Program-made: the position numbers and the translations under genes
Origin: Rhizosaccharibacter radicis
GTDB taxonomy: Bacteria; Pseudomonadota; Alphaproteobacteria; Acetobacterales; Acetobacteraceae
Assembly (NCBI GenBank): GCA_024508355.1
Contig: JAMZEJ010000002.1
Span: 425,644-489,643, forward strand
Reading direction: 5' to 3'
Length of the DNA: 64,000 nucleotides
Notes under the pieces: generated by a model
Seen by the model: the letters and a program-made list of their open reading frames with translations, nothing else
Told to the model about the DNA's origin: nothing
Databases searched by the model: none
Shown: piece after piece, positions 18,962-29,609 of the stretch
How positions within the stretch are numbered: the first letter of the stretch is position 1
Layout: each line of letters starts with the position of its first letter

Positions 18962-20338
18962 CTATCCGCCCACGGGCAGCCAGATCTCCGCGCGCAGGCC
19001 GTTGCCGGGCTCGCTCGACAGCAGCAGCCGGCCGCCGTGGCGCGCCACCACATGCTTGACGATGGCGAGCCCGAGCCCGCTGCCGGGCAGCCGTCCCTGC
19101 ACCTGTTCGGCGCGATAGAACCGCTCGGTCAAACGCGGAAGATGGTGGGCGGCGATGCCCTCCCCGCCATCGGTCACCGCGATCAGCAGCCACGATGGCG
19201 GCGATGGCTCGGCCTCGGTGCGAGAGCCGAGCCAGGACGGCGCCGCGGGCGCGGCCGACAACACGATCCGGTTCGTTGTTCCCGGACGGACGCCGTATTT
19301 CAGAGCGTTCTCCAGCAGGTTGCGCAGCACCTGTGCCAGCTGGTCGGCGTCGCCGGCAACGTCCGGAAGCAGGTCCGCCGCCTCCAGCACCAGCTCCGCG
19401 CCGGCGAGGATGGCCTCCGGGGCCGCGCCGTCCAGGGCGGCGCGCAGCAGCGGCCGCACGGCCACCCGTTGCCTGGGCTTCTGCCGCTCGGTGAACTCCG
19501 CGCGCGACAGGCTCAGCAGCGAATCGATCAGGCGCCGCATGCGTGCCGCCTGTTCCGCCATGATCGGCAGGAAGCGCTGCTGGGCGGCCGGATCGTCGGC
19601 CGCCGGCCCGCGCAGCGTCTCGATGAAGCCGATCAGGCTGGCCAGCGGCGTGCGGAGTTCGTGGCTGGCATAGGCGGCGAAATCGGCCCGGGTGCGTTCC
19701 AGCGCCTGCTGCGCCGTATGGTCGGTGATGCCCAGCAGCACCAGGTCGCTCGCCGCCCGCCGGAACGCCACCTGCAGCACCCGTCGCACCGGCACGTCCA
19801 TCGGCACCTGGATCTCGCCGATGCTGCCGGGCGGCGCGGCGCGCAGGGCGTCGTTCAGGGCCGGATGGCGCAGCAGCGCCGCCAGCGCGTCGCCCAGTCC
19901 CTCGGTCGCCATGCGGTTGGCGTGCAGCAGCATGCCGAGCCCGTCCAGGGCCAGCAGCGGATGCGGCAGCATGTCCAGCACGTCGAACAACGGCTGGCCG
20001 GAAAGGGGCGTTCCTGAACCTGCACCTGCACCGGCGGCGCTGGTCGCGGGACGGTCGGGCTCGTTCCGGAGGGTCCGGAACGAGCCGGACCTGAGCGAGA
20101 AGGGCGCGGCAGCATACTTCCGGTCCGGCACGGACCGGCGGCTGCGGCCCTCTTCCCGCTCGGCATCCGCCGCGGAAATGGCGGCGGGGCCGGAGGCGTC
20201 GTGCCCCGCCGAACGCGTCTCCGGCCCGGCGGCGGGCGGCACGCGGCGCCGGCCGTGCCCGAACCGCCGCCTGACCGACGCGAACGCCGCCCAGCCCGGC
20301 ACCGCGGTGCCGGGCACCAGCCACATCCAGGGCGGCAC
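18962..20338 (-). CDS. phoR: Phosphate regulon sensor histidine kinase PhoR
   Basis: 458 residues from GTG 20338; ATG 20326 is an alternative giving 454. The order is a short hydrophobic N-terminus (WMWLVPGTAVPGWAAFASV), a basic low-complexity linker to about 105, a PAS domain (LFDVLDMLPHPLLALD), the HisKA box with phosphorylated His in ASHELRTPLASL, then the ATPase with N-box LRNLLENALKYG, G1 VTDGGEGI and G2 GSGLGLAIVKH. It autophosphorylates and controls PhoB according to phosphate transport through PstSCAB and PhoU. Only one weak membrane segment is visible, fewer than in many PhoR proteins. It starts 23 bp after phoB stops and is last in the operon. Confidence 0.88.
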   Translation of the reverse strand: MPPWMWLVPGTAVPGWAAFASVRRRFGHGRRRVPPAAGPETRSAGHDASGPAAISAADAEREEGRSRRSVPDRKYAAAPFSLRSGSFRTLRNEPDRPATSAAGAGAGSGTPLSGQPLFDVLDMLPHPLLALDGLGMLLHANRMATEGLGDALAALLRHPALNDALRAAPPGSIGEIQVPMDVPVRRVLQVAFRRAASDLVLLGITDHTAQQALERTRADFAAYASHELRTPLASLIGFIETLRGPAADDPAAQQRFLPIMAEQAARMRRLIDSLLSLSRAEFTERQKPRQRVAVRPLLRAALDGAAPEAILAGAELVLEAADLLPDVAGDADQLAQVLRNLLENALKYGVRPGTTNRIVLSAAPAAPSWLGSRTEAEPSPPSWLLIAVTDGGEGIAAHHLPRLTERFYRAEQVQGRLPGSGLGLAIVKHVVARHGGRLLLSSEPGNGLRAEIWLPVGG

Positions 20339-20361
20339 GATCCGCGTTTCCGCGTTCCCCG

Positions 20362-21113
<752 letters not shown>

Positions 21114-21117
<4 letters not shown>

Positions 21118-21815
21118 TCCGGTGCGGCTCCGGCGCCGCGGGGTCTCGCCGGCGGCAGCATCTCGCCGGTGACGGCATAATGCACGCGCTCGGCGATGTT
21201 GGTGGCGTGGTCGCCGATGCGCTCGAGATTCTTGGCGATGAACAGGAGGTGGGTGCACGCGCCGATGTTGCGCGGGTCCTCCATCATGTAGGTGATCAGC
21301 TCGCGGAACATGGCGGTGTACACCTCGTCCACCGCCTTGTCGGAGCGCCACACCTCCAGCGCCTTCTCCTTGTCGTTCTGGCCGAGCGCGTCGATCGCGA
21401 GGCGCAGGCTTTCCTGCACCAGCCGCCCCATGGTGCGCAGGCCGCCCAGCGACAGCTCGCTCGGCATGGTGCCGAGCCTGAGCGAGCGCTTGGCGACGTT
21501 GGCGGCGTAGTCGCCGACGCGTTCCAGGTCGCTGGTGATCTTGAGCGTGGACACGATCTCGCGCAGGTCCTGCGCCATGGGCGCCCGCAGCGCCAGCAGC
21601 TTGATCGCGCGGCCTTCCACCTCGCGCTCCAGCGCATCGACCTCGGGGTCCTGTTCCATCGCCGCCTGCGCCGCTTCCGCGTCGCGGTCGATGATGGCGG
21701 CGATGGCCTGGGCGGTCTGGCTTTCCACCAGCCCGCCCATGCGGGTGGTGAGCGCGCGGAGCTGGTTCAGCTCCTGCTCGTAGGACCGGACGATGTGGCG
21801 GGGGTCGGTGGACAT
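21114..21815 (-). CDS. phoU: Phosphate signalling protein PhoU
   Basis: 233 residues from ATG 21815, with AGGAAGGA as ribosome site. The two-fold helical-bundle repeat of PhoU is visible: residues about 20-110 (MGGLVESQTAQAIAAI, LKITSDLERVGDYAANVAK) and 120-215 (LGGLRTMGRLVQESLRLAI, LLFIAKNLERIGDHATNIAE). The two E/D-xxxD metal-binding motifs, DLERVGDYAAN and NLERIGDHATN, are intact. PhoU couples the Pst transporter to PhoR inhibition under phosphate excess. It lies between pstB and phoB, as in other alphaproteobacteria. Confidence 0.95.
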
Positions 21816-21832
21816 GGCGCCATTCCTTCCTG

Positions 21833-22675
21833 TCAGCCGAAGCGGCCGGTGATGTAGTCCTGGGTGCGCTTCAGGCGCGGGGTGGTGAACATGCGGTCGG
21901 CGCGGTCCACCTCCACCAGCTCGCCCATGAAGAAGAACGCCACTTGGTCGGCGCAGCGCGCGGCCTGCTGCAGGTTGTGCGTCACGATGGCGATGGTGAA
22001 GTCCTGCTTGAGCTCGTCGAGCAGCTCCTCGATGCGCGCGGTGCTGATCGGATCGAGCGCCGAGGTCGGCTCGTCGAGCAGGATCACCTCCGGCCTGGTG
22101 GCGATGGTGCGGGCGATGCACAGGCGCTGCTGCTGTCCGCCGGACAGCGCGCCGGCGCCGGCGCGCAGCCGGTCCTTCACCTCGGTCCACAAGGCCACCC
22201 GCCGCAGCGCGTCCTCGATGCGGCCGTCCATCTCCGACCGGGAGATGCGCTCGTGGAGCTTGATGCCGAACGCGATGTTGTCGCGGATCGACATGGGAAA
22301 CGGCGTCGGCTTCTGGAACACCATGCCGACCCGCGAGCGCAGACGGTTCACGTCCGTGCCGGGCGCGATGATGTTCTCGCCGTCCAGCAGCACCTCGCCC
22401 GTGGCGCGCTGGCCCGGATAAAGATCGTACATCCGGTTGAGGATGCGCAGCAGGGTGGACTTGCCGCAGCCCGACGGGCCGATCATGCCGGTGACCTGCC
22501 TCGCCGGGAAGTCGAGCGAGATGCCGCGCAGCGCGTGGTGGTCGCCGTAATGGAAATCGAGCCCGCGGATGGAGATCATCGCGCGCGCGGCGGCGGAAAG
22601 CGCCCCGTCCGCGGCGGGAATGGCACTGTCCGGCATCGCCCGGCTCCTGTGGTTCGCGTCGGGTTCCATCGTCAC
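21833..22675 (-). CDS. pstB: Phosphate ABC transporter ATP-binding protein PstB
   Basis: 280 residues from GTG 22675, which overlaps the pstA stop (GTGA); ATG 22669 is possible. The ABC ATPase motifs are complete: Walker [11 protein letters not shown]-loop [13 protein letters not shown], signature [12 protein letters not shown], Walker [14 protein letters not shown] and switch His in VTHNLQQA. About 30 extra N-terminal residues precede the core. It energises phosphate import with PstA and PstC. Confidence 0.96.
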   Translation of the reverse strand: MTMEPDANHRSRAMPDSAIPAADGALSAAARAMISIRGLDFHYGDHHALRGISLDFPARQVTGMIGPSGCGKSTLLRILNRMYDLYPGQRATGEVLLDGENIIAPGTDVNRLRSRVGMVFQKPTPFPMSIRDNIAFGIKLHERISRSEMDGRIEDALRRVALWTEVKDRLRAGAGALSGGQQQRLCIARTIATRPEVILLDEPTSALDPISTARIEELLDELKQDFTIAIVTHNLQQAARCADQVAFFFMGELVEVDRADRMFTTPRLKRTQDYITGRFG

Positions 22676-23577
22676 CGCTCCCCGCGCCGGCGCAGCGCGA
22701 AGCGGGCACCCATGTTGAGCAGCAGCACGCCCGCCGTGATCAGCAGCGCCGCGGTCCAGGCGAGCTGGACCCAGTCATCGAACGCCGATCCCGCATATTG
22801 GTAGATGGTGACGGGCAGGCTGGCCATCGGCGCGCCGAGACGGGTGCTCCAGTTCAGGTTGCCCAGCGAGGTGAACAGCAGGGGTGCGGTTTCGCCCGCG
22901 ATGCGCGCCACCGCCAGCAGCACGCCGGTCGCCATGCCGCCCGCCGCGGCGCGCACGCACACCAGCAGCACCACCTTCCAGCGCGGCGCACCCAGCGCCG
23001 CCGCCGCCTCGCGCATGGACAGCGGCACCAGCCGCAGCATGTCCTCGGTGGTCCGCACCACGATCGGGATCACCAGGATCGCCAGCGCCACGATGCCCGC
23101 ATAGCCGGAGAAGTGCCGCACCGGCGCCACCAGCAGCAGATAAACGAACAGCCCCACCAGGATGGAGGGCGCCGAGAGCAGCATGTCCGAGATGAAGCGC
23201 ACGGCCGTGGCGAAAGGGGAACCGGCGCCGTATTCGGCCAGGAATATCCCGGCGGCGATGCCGATCGGCGCGCCGAGCAGCGTGGCCAGCGCCACCTGGA
23301 TCACGGAGCCGACGATTGGGTTGAGCAATCCTCCGTTCTCGCCGCCGGGCGCGGTGACCCGGGTGAGCGTGGCGACCGACAGGCCGCCGATGCCGTTCCA
23401 CACCAGGGTCGCGAGGATGGAGAACAGCGCCAGCAGCACGAGCACGGTGGCCAGGCCGCACAGCAGGGTCGCGAGACCGTCGCGCAGCCGCCGGCGGCGA
23501 TCGAGCCCCCGGTCGCGTCCCCGGTTGCGTCCCTGGTCGCGCTCGACCCCGCCCGCGGGCGCCATGGCGCCGCTCAT
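22672..23577 (-). CDS. pstA: Phosphate ABC transporter permease PstA
   Basis: 301 residues from ATG 23577, overlapping the pstC stop by ATGA. An Arg-rich cytoplasmic N-terminus ([16 protein letters not shown]) precedes six hydrophobic segments, starting with [20 protein letters not shown]. The ABC permease EAA loop is [15 protein letters not shown]. It forms the channel with PstC. Confidence 0.95.
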   Translation of the reverse strand: MSGAMAPAGGVERDQGRNRGRDRGLDRRRRLRDGLATLLCGLATVLVLLALFSILATLVWNGIGGLSVATLTRVTAPGGENGGLLNPIVGSVIQVALATLLGAPIGIAAGIFLAEYGAGSPFATAVRFISDMLLSAPSILVGLFVYLLLVAPVRHFSGYAGIVALAILVIPIVVRTTEDMLRLVPLSMREAAAALGAPRWKVVLLVCVRAAAGGMATGVLLAVARIAGETAPLLFTSLGNLNWSTRLGAPMASLPVTIYQYAGSAFDDWVQLAWTAALLITAGVLLLNMGARFALRRRGER

Positions 23578-24545
23578 GCGCCGCGCCTCAGCAGCAGCCG
23601 CGAACAGAACAGGGTCACGAACGAGATCAGCATCAGGATCAGGCCCAGCGCCAGCAGGGATGACAGCTTGAGGCTGCCTGCGGCGGATTCCGGAAACTCC
23701 AGCGCGATCAGCGAGGCGATGGTGTTTCCCGGCGAGAACAGCGAGGCGCTGATCCGGTTGGTGTTGCCGATCACGAAGGTCACCGCCATGGTCTCGCCGA
23801 GCGCGCGGCCGAGCCCCAGCATGATGCCGCCGATCACCGCCTGCCGCGACCAGGGCAGCACCACGAGGCGCATCACCTCCCAGCGCGTCGAGCCGAGCCC
23901 GTAGGCGCTTTCCTTGAGCACCGCCGGCATCGAGTTGAACACGTCGCGCATCACCGCCGCCACGAAGGGCGTGATCATCACCGCCAGGATCAGCCCGGCG
24001 GTGAGCAGCCCGGTGCCGAAGGGCGGTCCGGAGAACAGGGTGTGCAGCAGGGGCAGCTGGCCCAAAGAATGCCGCAGCAGGGGCTGCACGTGCCGGGCCA
24101 TGGCCGGCACGATCACGAAGAAGCCCCACATGCCGAAGATGATGGAGGGCACCGCGGCCAGCAGCTCGACGGCCGTGCCGAGCGGCCCGGCGAGCCAGCG
24201 CGGCGCCATCTCGGTGAGGCAGAACGCCACCCCGAAGGCAAACGGCACCGCGATCAGCAGACCGATCACCGCGGTGACGATGGTGCCATAGACCGGCGCC
24301 AGGGCCCCGAACCGGTTGGTGACCGGGTTCCAGGCCGGGCTCCACAGGAAGCCGAGACCGAAGGTGGAGAACGCTTCGCGCCCGCCGAAGGCCATCACCA
24401 GCATGATGCCGCCGATCAGCAGCAGCACCAGCAGCCCGCACAGCCGGACCAGCAGCCCGAACAACGGGTCGCCGAAGCCGCTCGGCCGCGCTCCGCCGGC
24501 GGAGGCCGCGGCCGGCCAAGTCGCCGTCCGGACCGACTGGCTCAT
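23574..24545 (-). CDS. pstC: Phosphate ABC transporter permease PstC
   Basis: 323 residues from ATG 24545. Six membrane segments are visible, the first being LVRLCGLLVLLLIGGIMLVM. The EAA loop reads LKESAYGLGSTRWEV, and GLGRALGETMAVTFVIGN is typical of PstC. It starts 266 bp after pstS stops; that gap holds G/C-rich hairpins that could attenuate transcription and give more PstS than permease, a common arrangement (inference). Confidence 0.95.
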   Translation of the reverse strand: MSQSVRTATWPAAASAGGARPSGFGDPLFGLLVRLCGLLVLLLIGGIMLVMAFGGREAFSTFGLGFLWSPAWNPVTNRFGALAPVYGTIVTAVIGLLIAVPFAFGVAFCLTEMAPRWLAGPLGTAVELLAAVPSIIFGMWGFFVIVPAMARHVQPLLRHSLGQLPLLHTLFSGPPFGTGLLTAGLILAVMITPFVAAVMRDVFNSMPAVLKESAYGLGSTRWEVMRLVVLPWSRQAVIGGIMLGLGRALGETMAVTFVIGNTNRISASLFSPGNTIASLIALEFPESAAGSLKLSSLLALGLILMLISFVTLFCSRLLLRRGA

Positions 24546-24811
24546 GGCGTCGCCCCCCGCACGCCCATCCGCCGGCCCCGGTCAGGAACGGAAGGCACGA
24601 CCCGGCCCGGCGCACCCCAAACGGCATCGGCGGGGAAGATGGCGGTCGGGACGGCGTCGGCGGGCCGGCGGGTTCCGGCGCCGCGAAGGAGGAGGCTGGG
24701 TCGGCTCATGCGCAAACACCTTCGAACGGCCATTCCGGAACCGGCCCGTCCTCTCGGGCGGGGAGCAGGCGGGCGACCGCCCTTCCCCCGCCCTTGGCTG
24801 GAACGCCGGGG

Positions 24812-25909
24812 TTACTGCGCGACCTTCGCGCCGGCAACCTTGCTCCAGCTCTGCCGCACGCTCGCCTGGACGGCGGCGGGCAGCGGCACGTACTGCATCT
24901 TCTGGGCGATGGGGGCGCCGTTGCGGAAGCCCCAGTCGAAGAAGCCGAGCACGGCGCTGGCGCGGGCGGGATCCTTCGGGTTGGTCGGCACCAGCACGAA
25001 GGTCGCGGACACGATCGGCCAGGCGCCGGTGCCGGCGGTGTCCAGCAGGTCCACGGCGAAGTTCGGGGCGTTGTTCCAATCGGCGGCGGCGGCGGCCTTG
25101 GAGAAGCTGTCGAAGTTCGGGGCGACGAACGCGCCGGCCTTGTCCTTCAGCTCGGTGGTGGTGAGGTGGTTCTTGTCGGCATAGGCGTACTCGACATAGC
25201 CGATGCCGCCTTCCGTGTTGCGCACGGTCGCGGCGACGCCGTCATTGCCCTTGGCGCCCGCGCCGGCCGGCCACGAGATGGAGGAGGCCGCACCCACCTT
25301 GCTCTTCCAGTCGGGGTTGGCCTTGCTCAGGTAGGAGGTGAACACGAAGGTGGTGCCGGACCCGTCGGCGCGATGCACGGGCGCCACCGCGGTGTCGGGC
25401 AGCTTCACGCCCGGGTTGAGGGCGGCGATCTTCGGGTCGTTCCACTGGGAAATCTCGCCCGAGAACAGCTGCGCCAGCACCTCGCCGGTGAGCTTGATCT
25501 GGTTGGGGGCGATGCCGGGCAGGTTCACGATCGGCACCACGCCGCCCATCACGGTGGGAAACTGGAGCAGCTGGTTGCTCGACAGCTTGTCGGCCGCCAT
25601 CGGGGCGTCGGAGGCACCGAAATCGACCGTGCGGGCGATCACCTGGTTCTGGCCGGCGCCCGACCCCAGCGCCTGGTAGTTCAGCGAGGTACCGGTGGCC
25701 GACTTCGCGGCCGCGCCCCAGGCGCCGTAGATGGGCGCGGCGAAGGTCGAGCCGGCGCCGGTGATGTCGGCAGCGGCGGCCGGGGCGGCACCGAGGGCCA
25801 GCGTCGGCAGCGCCGCCAGCAGCGTCGCGGCGCCCGCGAACAGCGTCTGGCGAAAGCCGGGGCATGCACCGGAGCGCAGGACGGTGCGCGAGGTGGCAGA
25901 AGACCGCAT
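24812..25909 (-). CDS. pstS: Periplasmic phosphate-binding protein PstS
   Basis: 365 residues from ATG 25909. The signal peptide (TLFAGAATLLAALPTLALGAAPAAAA) leads to the mature start DITGAGSTFAAPIYGAW, a hallmark of PstS. Phosphate-binding elements visible are GAGSTF, DFGASDAPM and RADGSGTTFVFTSYL. It captures inorganic phosphate in the periplasm and hands it to PstC-PstA. It is first in the seven-gene operon, 130 bp downstream of a Pho box. Confidence 0.96.
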   Translation of the reverse strand: MRSSATSRTVLRSGACPGFRQTLFAGAATLLAALPTLALGAAPAAAADITGAGSTFAAPIYGAWGAAAKSATGTSLNYQALGSGAGQNQVIARTVDFGASDAPMAADKLSSNQLLQFPTVMGGVVPIVNLPGIAPNQIKLTGEVLAQLFSGEISQWNDPKIAALNPGVKLPDTAVAPVHRADGSGTTFVFTSYLSKANPDWKSKVGAASSISWPAGAGAKGNDGVAATVRNTEGGIGYVEYAYADKNHLTTTELKDKAGAFVAPNFDSFSKAAAAADWNNAPNFAVDLLDTAGTGAWPIVSATFVLVPTNPKDPARASAVLGFFDWGFRNGAPIAQKMQYVPLPAAVQASVRQSWSKVAGAKVAQ

Positions 25910-26038
25910 GGAACCTCTCGGGAGAACACGGGCCGGACAGGGACGGAGATCAGAAGCTGATCCGGCGCGATCGTCGCGCTCCCGTTCCGGATGCGGCGGC
26001 TTCTACCGCGGAGGCGGCGACGCCGTTGTTGCAGAAAG

Positions 26039-26056
26039 ATGACCGTTCGATGACAG
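26039..26056 (-). promoter_or_regulatory. Pho box of the pst-pho operon
   Basis: The minus strand reads CTGTCAT-CGAA-CGGTCAT. This is the 7-4-7 PhoB site with one deviation (G for T in the second half). It is 130 bp upstream of the pstS ATG. The divergent phosphatase gene starts 175 bp away on the plus strand, so it may also respond. Confidence 0.88.
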
Positions 26057-26230
26057 CCGCCAGCCCCGTGGCGGGCGGCGATCCACGAGGCGGCATCCCG
26101 CTTCTCCGTCATGATCGGGCCGACGATTATTTCCCCTGCCGCCGTTTCCGATCTGACCCGATCGGTCTAGCTTCCGGTTCATGATCGATCTCCGCCTTCC
26201 CTTCCCGCGCCGCATCGGCGGTCCAGGACG

Positions 26231-27004
26231 GTGAAAACGGTCACCTACGCCATCGGCGATATCCATGGCCGGCTCGATCTGCTGGAAGAGCTGCTGATCC
26301 TGGTCGAATCCGACGCGCGCCGGCGGGAGGCGCGGGCGCTCGTGGTGTTCACCGGCGATTACGTCGATCGGGGCGGGTGTTCCCGCGGCGTGGTGGACCG
26401 GCTGATGGCGGGGCCCTCGCGGGCGGACGACCGGTTCCTGTGCCTGCGCGGCAACCATGACGACCTGTTCGTGCGGGCCGCCACCACCGGCGACGGTGTT
26501 CCGGACTGGGCCTGGTTCCTGTTCCGGCACACGCTGCGCAGCTATGGCGACGACGCGCCGGGCCGAGACGCGCTGCGGCGCCATGTGCGCTTCCTGCGCG
26601 ACCTGCCCTACACTCACGACGACGGCACCCACCTTTTCGTGCATGCGGGCATCCGACCCGGCGTGCCGATCGCCGACCAGCTCCCCGAGGAGCTGATCTG
26701 GATCCGCGAGCCTTTCCTGAGCTTCGCCGGCCCCCTGCCGCGCCGCGTGGTGCACGGCCACACCATCATGGGCGACCGACCGGTGGTGACGGACAACCGC
26801 ATCTCGATCGACACCGGAGCCTACCGCTCCGGCATCCTCACCGCGGCGGTGCTGGACGGCGGCGACCTCGCGTTTCTGCAGACCGCCGGCCGCCCCGACG
26901 AGGGCGCGGTGCGACGGGAAGAAGAGCTGGGCCTGAGCATCGGGCGCGGCTTCTTCGAGCCGGAACTGGACCGGACGCCGCCGCTGGCCGCCGAGATGCC
27001 GTAG
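26231..27004 (+). CDS. PPP-family metallophosphoesterase (serine/threonine phosphatase type)
   Basis: 257 residues from GTG 26231. The two-metal PPP motifs are in order: GDIHGR (residues 8-13), GDYVDRG, RGNHD, and VHGHTIMG. Length and motif spacing match bacterial PrpA/lambda-phosphatase-like enzymes, which dephosphorylate proteins or small phosphoesters. Being divergent from pstS with a Pho box between, it may belong to the phosphate-starvation response; this is contextual only. No signal peptide is visible, so it is cytoplasmic. Confidence 0.88.
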   Translation: MKTVTYAIGDIHGRLDLLEELLILVESDARRREARALVVFTGDYVDRGGCSRGVVDRLMAGPSRADDRFLCLRGNHDDLFVRAATTGDGVPDWAWFLFRHTLRSYGDDAPGRDALRRHVRFLRDLPYTHDDGTHLFVHAGIRPGVPIADQLPEELIWIREPFLSFAGPLPRRVVHGHTIMGDRPVVTDNRISIDTGAYRSGILTAAVLDGGDLAFLQTAGRPDEGAVRREEELGLSIGRGFFEPELDRTPPLAAEMP

Positions 27005-27048
27005 AAGAACGACGCCCGCCCCCGGGGAGGGACGGACGCCGTCGCGGT

Positions 27049-27942
27049 TCAGTATTTGTGCGTGGAGGCCTGGTAGATCGCGTCCACCGAACGGCCAAGG
27101 ACGGCGTCGAAATCCGCGTCGCTCATCGAACGGGTCAGTCCTTCCACCAGCGCGCGGGAGAAGGACGCGATCATGCCCGGGTTCTCGGCCAGCCGCTGGT
27201 TGGCTTCGGCCTGCGGATAGCCGCCCGACAGCGCCACCACCCGGATCACCCGCTCGTGCTCGATCAGCGGGCGGTAGAAGTCCGGCACCTCGGGAATGGT
27301 GAGCTTGAGCATCACCTTGCGATCGCCGGAAAGCGCGTCCAGCCCCTTGCGCAGCTCATCGCGCAGGATGGTCTCGGCGCCCTTCTTGTCCGGGCTCTTG
27401 ATCAGCACCTCGGGCTCCAGGATCGGCACCAGCCCGTGGCTGAGCACCTGCTCGCCCAGCTCGAACTGCTGCCTGGCGATCGCGGCGATGCCGGTGGAAG
27501 ACGCCAGGTTGATGGTGGAGCGTTCCTTGGTGCCGAACACGCCGAGCCTGGCCGCACGGTCGAGCAGGGCGTCGAGCCCGGGGATCGGCTTCATCAGGCT
27601 GACGCCGTCCGCTTCCTTCTCCAGCCCCTTGTCGATCTTGAGAAAGGGGACGACCCCGCGTTCCTTCCACAGATAGGTCGGCACCGGCAGGCCGTGGGCC
27701 TCGCCGTCCATGGTCTGCTCGAACAGGATCGCGCCGATCACCTTGTCCCCGGTGAAGGAGGGCGACGACATGATGCGCACCCGCATCTCGTGCATCAGCC
27801 CGAACATCTCGGCGTCGTTGCTATAGGCGTCCTCGTTCACGCCGTACTGCTTGAGCGCGCCGGGGGTGGAGCCGCCGCTCTGGTCCAGCGCGGCGATGAA
27901 GCCGCCCTTGCCCGAGATCTGGGTCAACATGTCCTGGTTCAT
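27049..27942 (-). CDS. Fructose-bisphosphate aldolase class I
   Basis: 297 residues. This bacterial class I aldolase group begins MNQDMLTQISGKGGFIAALDQSGG. The Schiff-base lysine is expected in VPILEPEVLIKSPDKKG. GTKERSTINLASSTGIAAI and VVALSGGYPQAEAN are family-specific. It reversibly cleaves fructose 1,6-bisphosphate to dihydroxyacetone phosphate and glyceraldehyde 3-phosphate. It lies at the downstream end of the carbohydrate operon, 265 bp after the galactose dehydrogenase gene, so it may be co-transcribed or have its own promoter there. Confidence 0.9.
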   Translation of the reverse strand: MNQDMLTQISGKGGFIAALDQSGGSTPGALKQYGVNEDAYSNDAEMFGLMHEMRVRIMSSPSFTGDKVIGAILFEQTMDGEAHGLPVPTYLWKERGVVPFLKIDKGLEKEADGVSLMKPIPGLDALLDRAARLGVFGTKERSTINLASSTGIAAIARQQFELGEQVLSHGLVPILEPEVLIKSPDKKGAETILRDELRKGLDALSGDRKVMLKLTIPEVPDFYRPLIEHERVIRVVALSGGYPQAEANQRLAENPGMIASFSRALVEGLTRSMSDADFDAVLGRSVDAIYQASTHKY

Positions 27943-28207
27943 TCTGGTCCCTCCTTGCCGGATCCCAGGGCCCGGCCGTTCCGGGCGGGACGCCCCGGAA
28001 ATGGTCGCGGGCGGGCCGCCGGCGCCGCCGATGGCGCGACGCTACCTGCAAAGCACCGCCCCGGCGAGACGGCGGAACGCCGCGTCGGGGGCGGCATGCG
28101 GGCGTTTGCGTCGCCGATATCGGCTGTTCCAGCGCGTGAGCGCGCGTCCGGTTCGCAATCCACCCCGGGGCCGTGCCGACGCCCGGGTGGGGACGCGGTC
28201 GCGGGGT

Positions 28208-29158
28208 TCAGGCCCGCTGCCGGAACCGGCCGACCGTCTGCCGGCTCGCCAGAAAGAAGCAATCGGCGGCGAGGCGGAGCGGGCGCGTTTCCACCTCGCT
28301 GTGCCCTTCGCGGATCAACGCCGCGAAACGGCGGTAGAGGCGCGGATATTCGTCGTCCCGCTCGTCGAGCAGGCGTTCCCCGTCCAGAAGCAGCCTCGCC
28401 CCGCCGGCCCCGAGCCGAAGGCTCCCGCCATCCTCGAGCCCCCACTCGATGTTCCAGCATTCCTCGCCGTGGTGGTCCCAGTCGAGATGCGCCTCGAAAC
28501 CGTCGGCGCGGGTGGGCGTGGCGAAGCAAATATCGGCCGCGACCGGGGTGTGGGCCCCGTCCGGAACGCGGAACGCCGCCTCGCGCACGAACAACGGCTC
28601 GGGCATGCAGGCGACCACCACGGAGAAGGCGTTGATGCCCGGATCGAACACCCCGAGACCGCCGGGCTGCCAGAACCAGTCGACGCCCGGGTGCCATTTC
28701 TCCACGTCCTCGCGCCATTCGATGCGCATGGAACGCGGCGCCCGCTGCTGCAGCAGCGCGGCGGCCGGCGCCACGCCGCCCGCGAACATGGAATGCCAGG
28801 CGGTGAACAGGGTGCGGCCGGCCCGCGCGGCCTCCTGCGCCAGATCCTCCATCTCGGCCACCGTCAGGGCCGGCGGCTTTTCCAGCAGCACGTGGAGACC
28901 CGCCCTGAGCGCCGCGCGCGCCAGCTCGTAGCGCACCTGCGGCGGCGTGCTGATCGCCACCGCGTCCACGCCCCCGGCGGCGATCAGGCCGTCCAGGCTC
29001 GGATACAACGACAGCCCGGCCGGCAATGGCACCGCCACCGGATTCACGGCCGCCACCGGCGTGAAATCGCCGGACGCGAGCAAGGTCGGGAAATGCCGGG
29101 TGCGGGCGATCTGTCCCGCGCCCACGACGCCGATGCGGAGCCGGCCGGTGCTGGTCAT
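28208..29158 (-). CDS. D-galactose 1-dehydrogenase (Gfo/Idh/MocA family)
   Basis: 316 residues from ATG 29158, with GAAGGA upstream. The Rossmann motif is IGVVGAGQIARTRHFP, and EKPPALTV carries the conserved lysine. The segments AWHSMFAGGVAP, EDVEKWHPGVDWFW and QPGGLGVFDPGINAFSVV match pseudomonad D-galactose 1-dehydrogenase as I recall it. That enzyme oxidises beta-D-galactose to galactonolactone with NAD(P). A mutarotase gene upstream on the same strand fits this role. L-arabinose 1-dehydrogenase is a close alternative, since the family often accepts both sugars. No lactonase or galactonate dehydratase gene is nearby. Confidence 0.78.
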   Translation of the reverse strand: MTSTGRLRIGVVGAGQIARTRHFPTLLASGDFTPVAAVNPVAVPLPAGLSLYPSLDGLIAAGGVDAVAISTPPQVRYELARAALRAGLHVLLEKPPALTVAEMEDLAQEAARAGRTLFTAWHSMFAGGVAPAAALLQQRAPRSMRIEWREDVEKWHPGVDWFWQPGGLGVFDPGINAFSVVVACMPEPLFVREAAFRVPDGAHTPVAADICFATPTRADGFEAHLDWDHHGEECWNIEWGLEDGGSLRLGAGGARLLLDGERLLDERDDEYPRLYRRFAALIREGHSEVETRPLRLAADCFFLASRQTVGRFRQRA

Positions 29159-29609
29159 GGCATGCGATCCTTCAGGAAGCTTAGGCACCCGAGGCAGGAC
29201 GTTGTCTCGGCAGCCGATCGGCGGGGGCAACGGCTCGGTTCATGTGGCGCGGAACAACAGAAGCGGGAAGCACGGCGCCTCCAGCGCCCGGACCGGTTGC
29301 AGGTCGACGCCGCGTACCTGAACGCCCTGCGCGAGAACGCCCCGCACCGGGATGCCCTGCGGGATGGGAGCGACGCTCGCCATGATCGGCAGCCCTGGCT
29401 CCCGCCCTGCCCGGTCGCGGGGTGTGTTCGGTCGGAAGATGGGGATGACGGGGAAAGCCGGTCGAGAAAGCACGGCCCGACCGACACCGATGCCGGCATC
29501 GCGGGCCGCCCGGTGGCGGGCACGGCCGAGGGGCCGGTCCCCACCGGGATCATCGCGGCTCAGGTGCCGGCGCAACCACGAAGCCCGGACAGCCCGGTGC
29601 ATGCACGCC
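29159..29609. other. Intergenic gap inside the carbohydrate operon
   Basis: About 450 bp between the mutarotase stop and the galactose dehydrogenase start. Frames through it have no domain and poor composition. It may hold a secondary promoter for the galactose dehydrogenase and aldolase genes; no clear terminator is visible. Confidence 0.35.

Noticed and set aside
22672..24627. 651-codon frame suggesting a PstC-PstA fusion
   Set aside because: PstA has its own ATG at 23577 in an ATGA overlap with the pstC stop; the upstream part of that frame is out-of-frame pstC.
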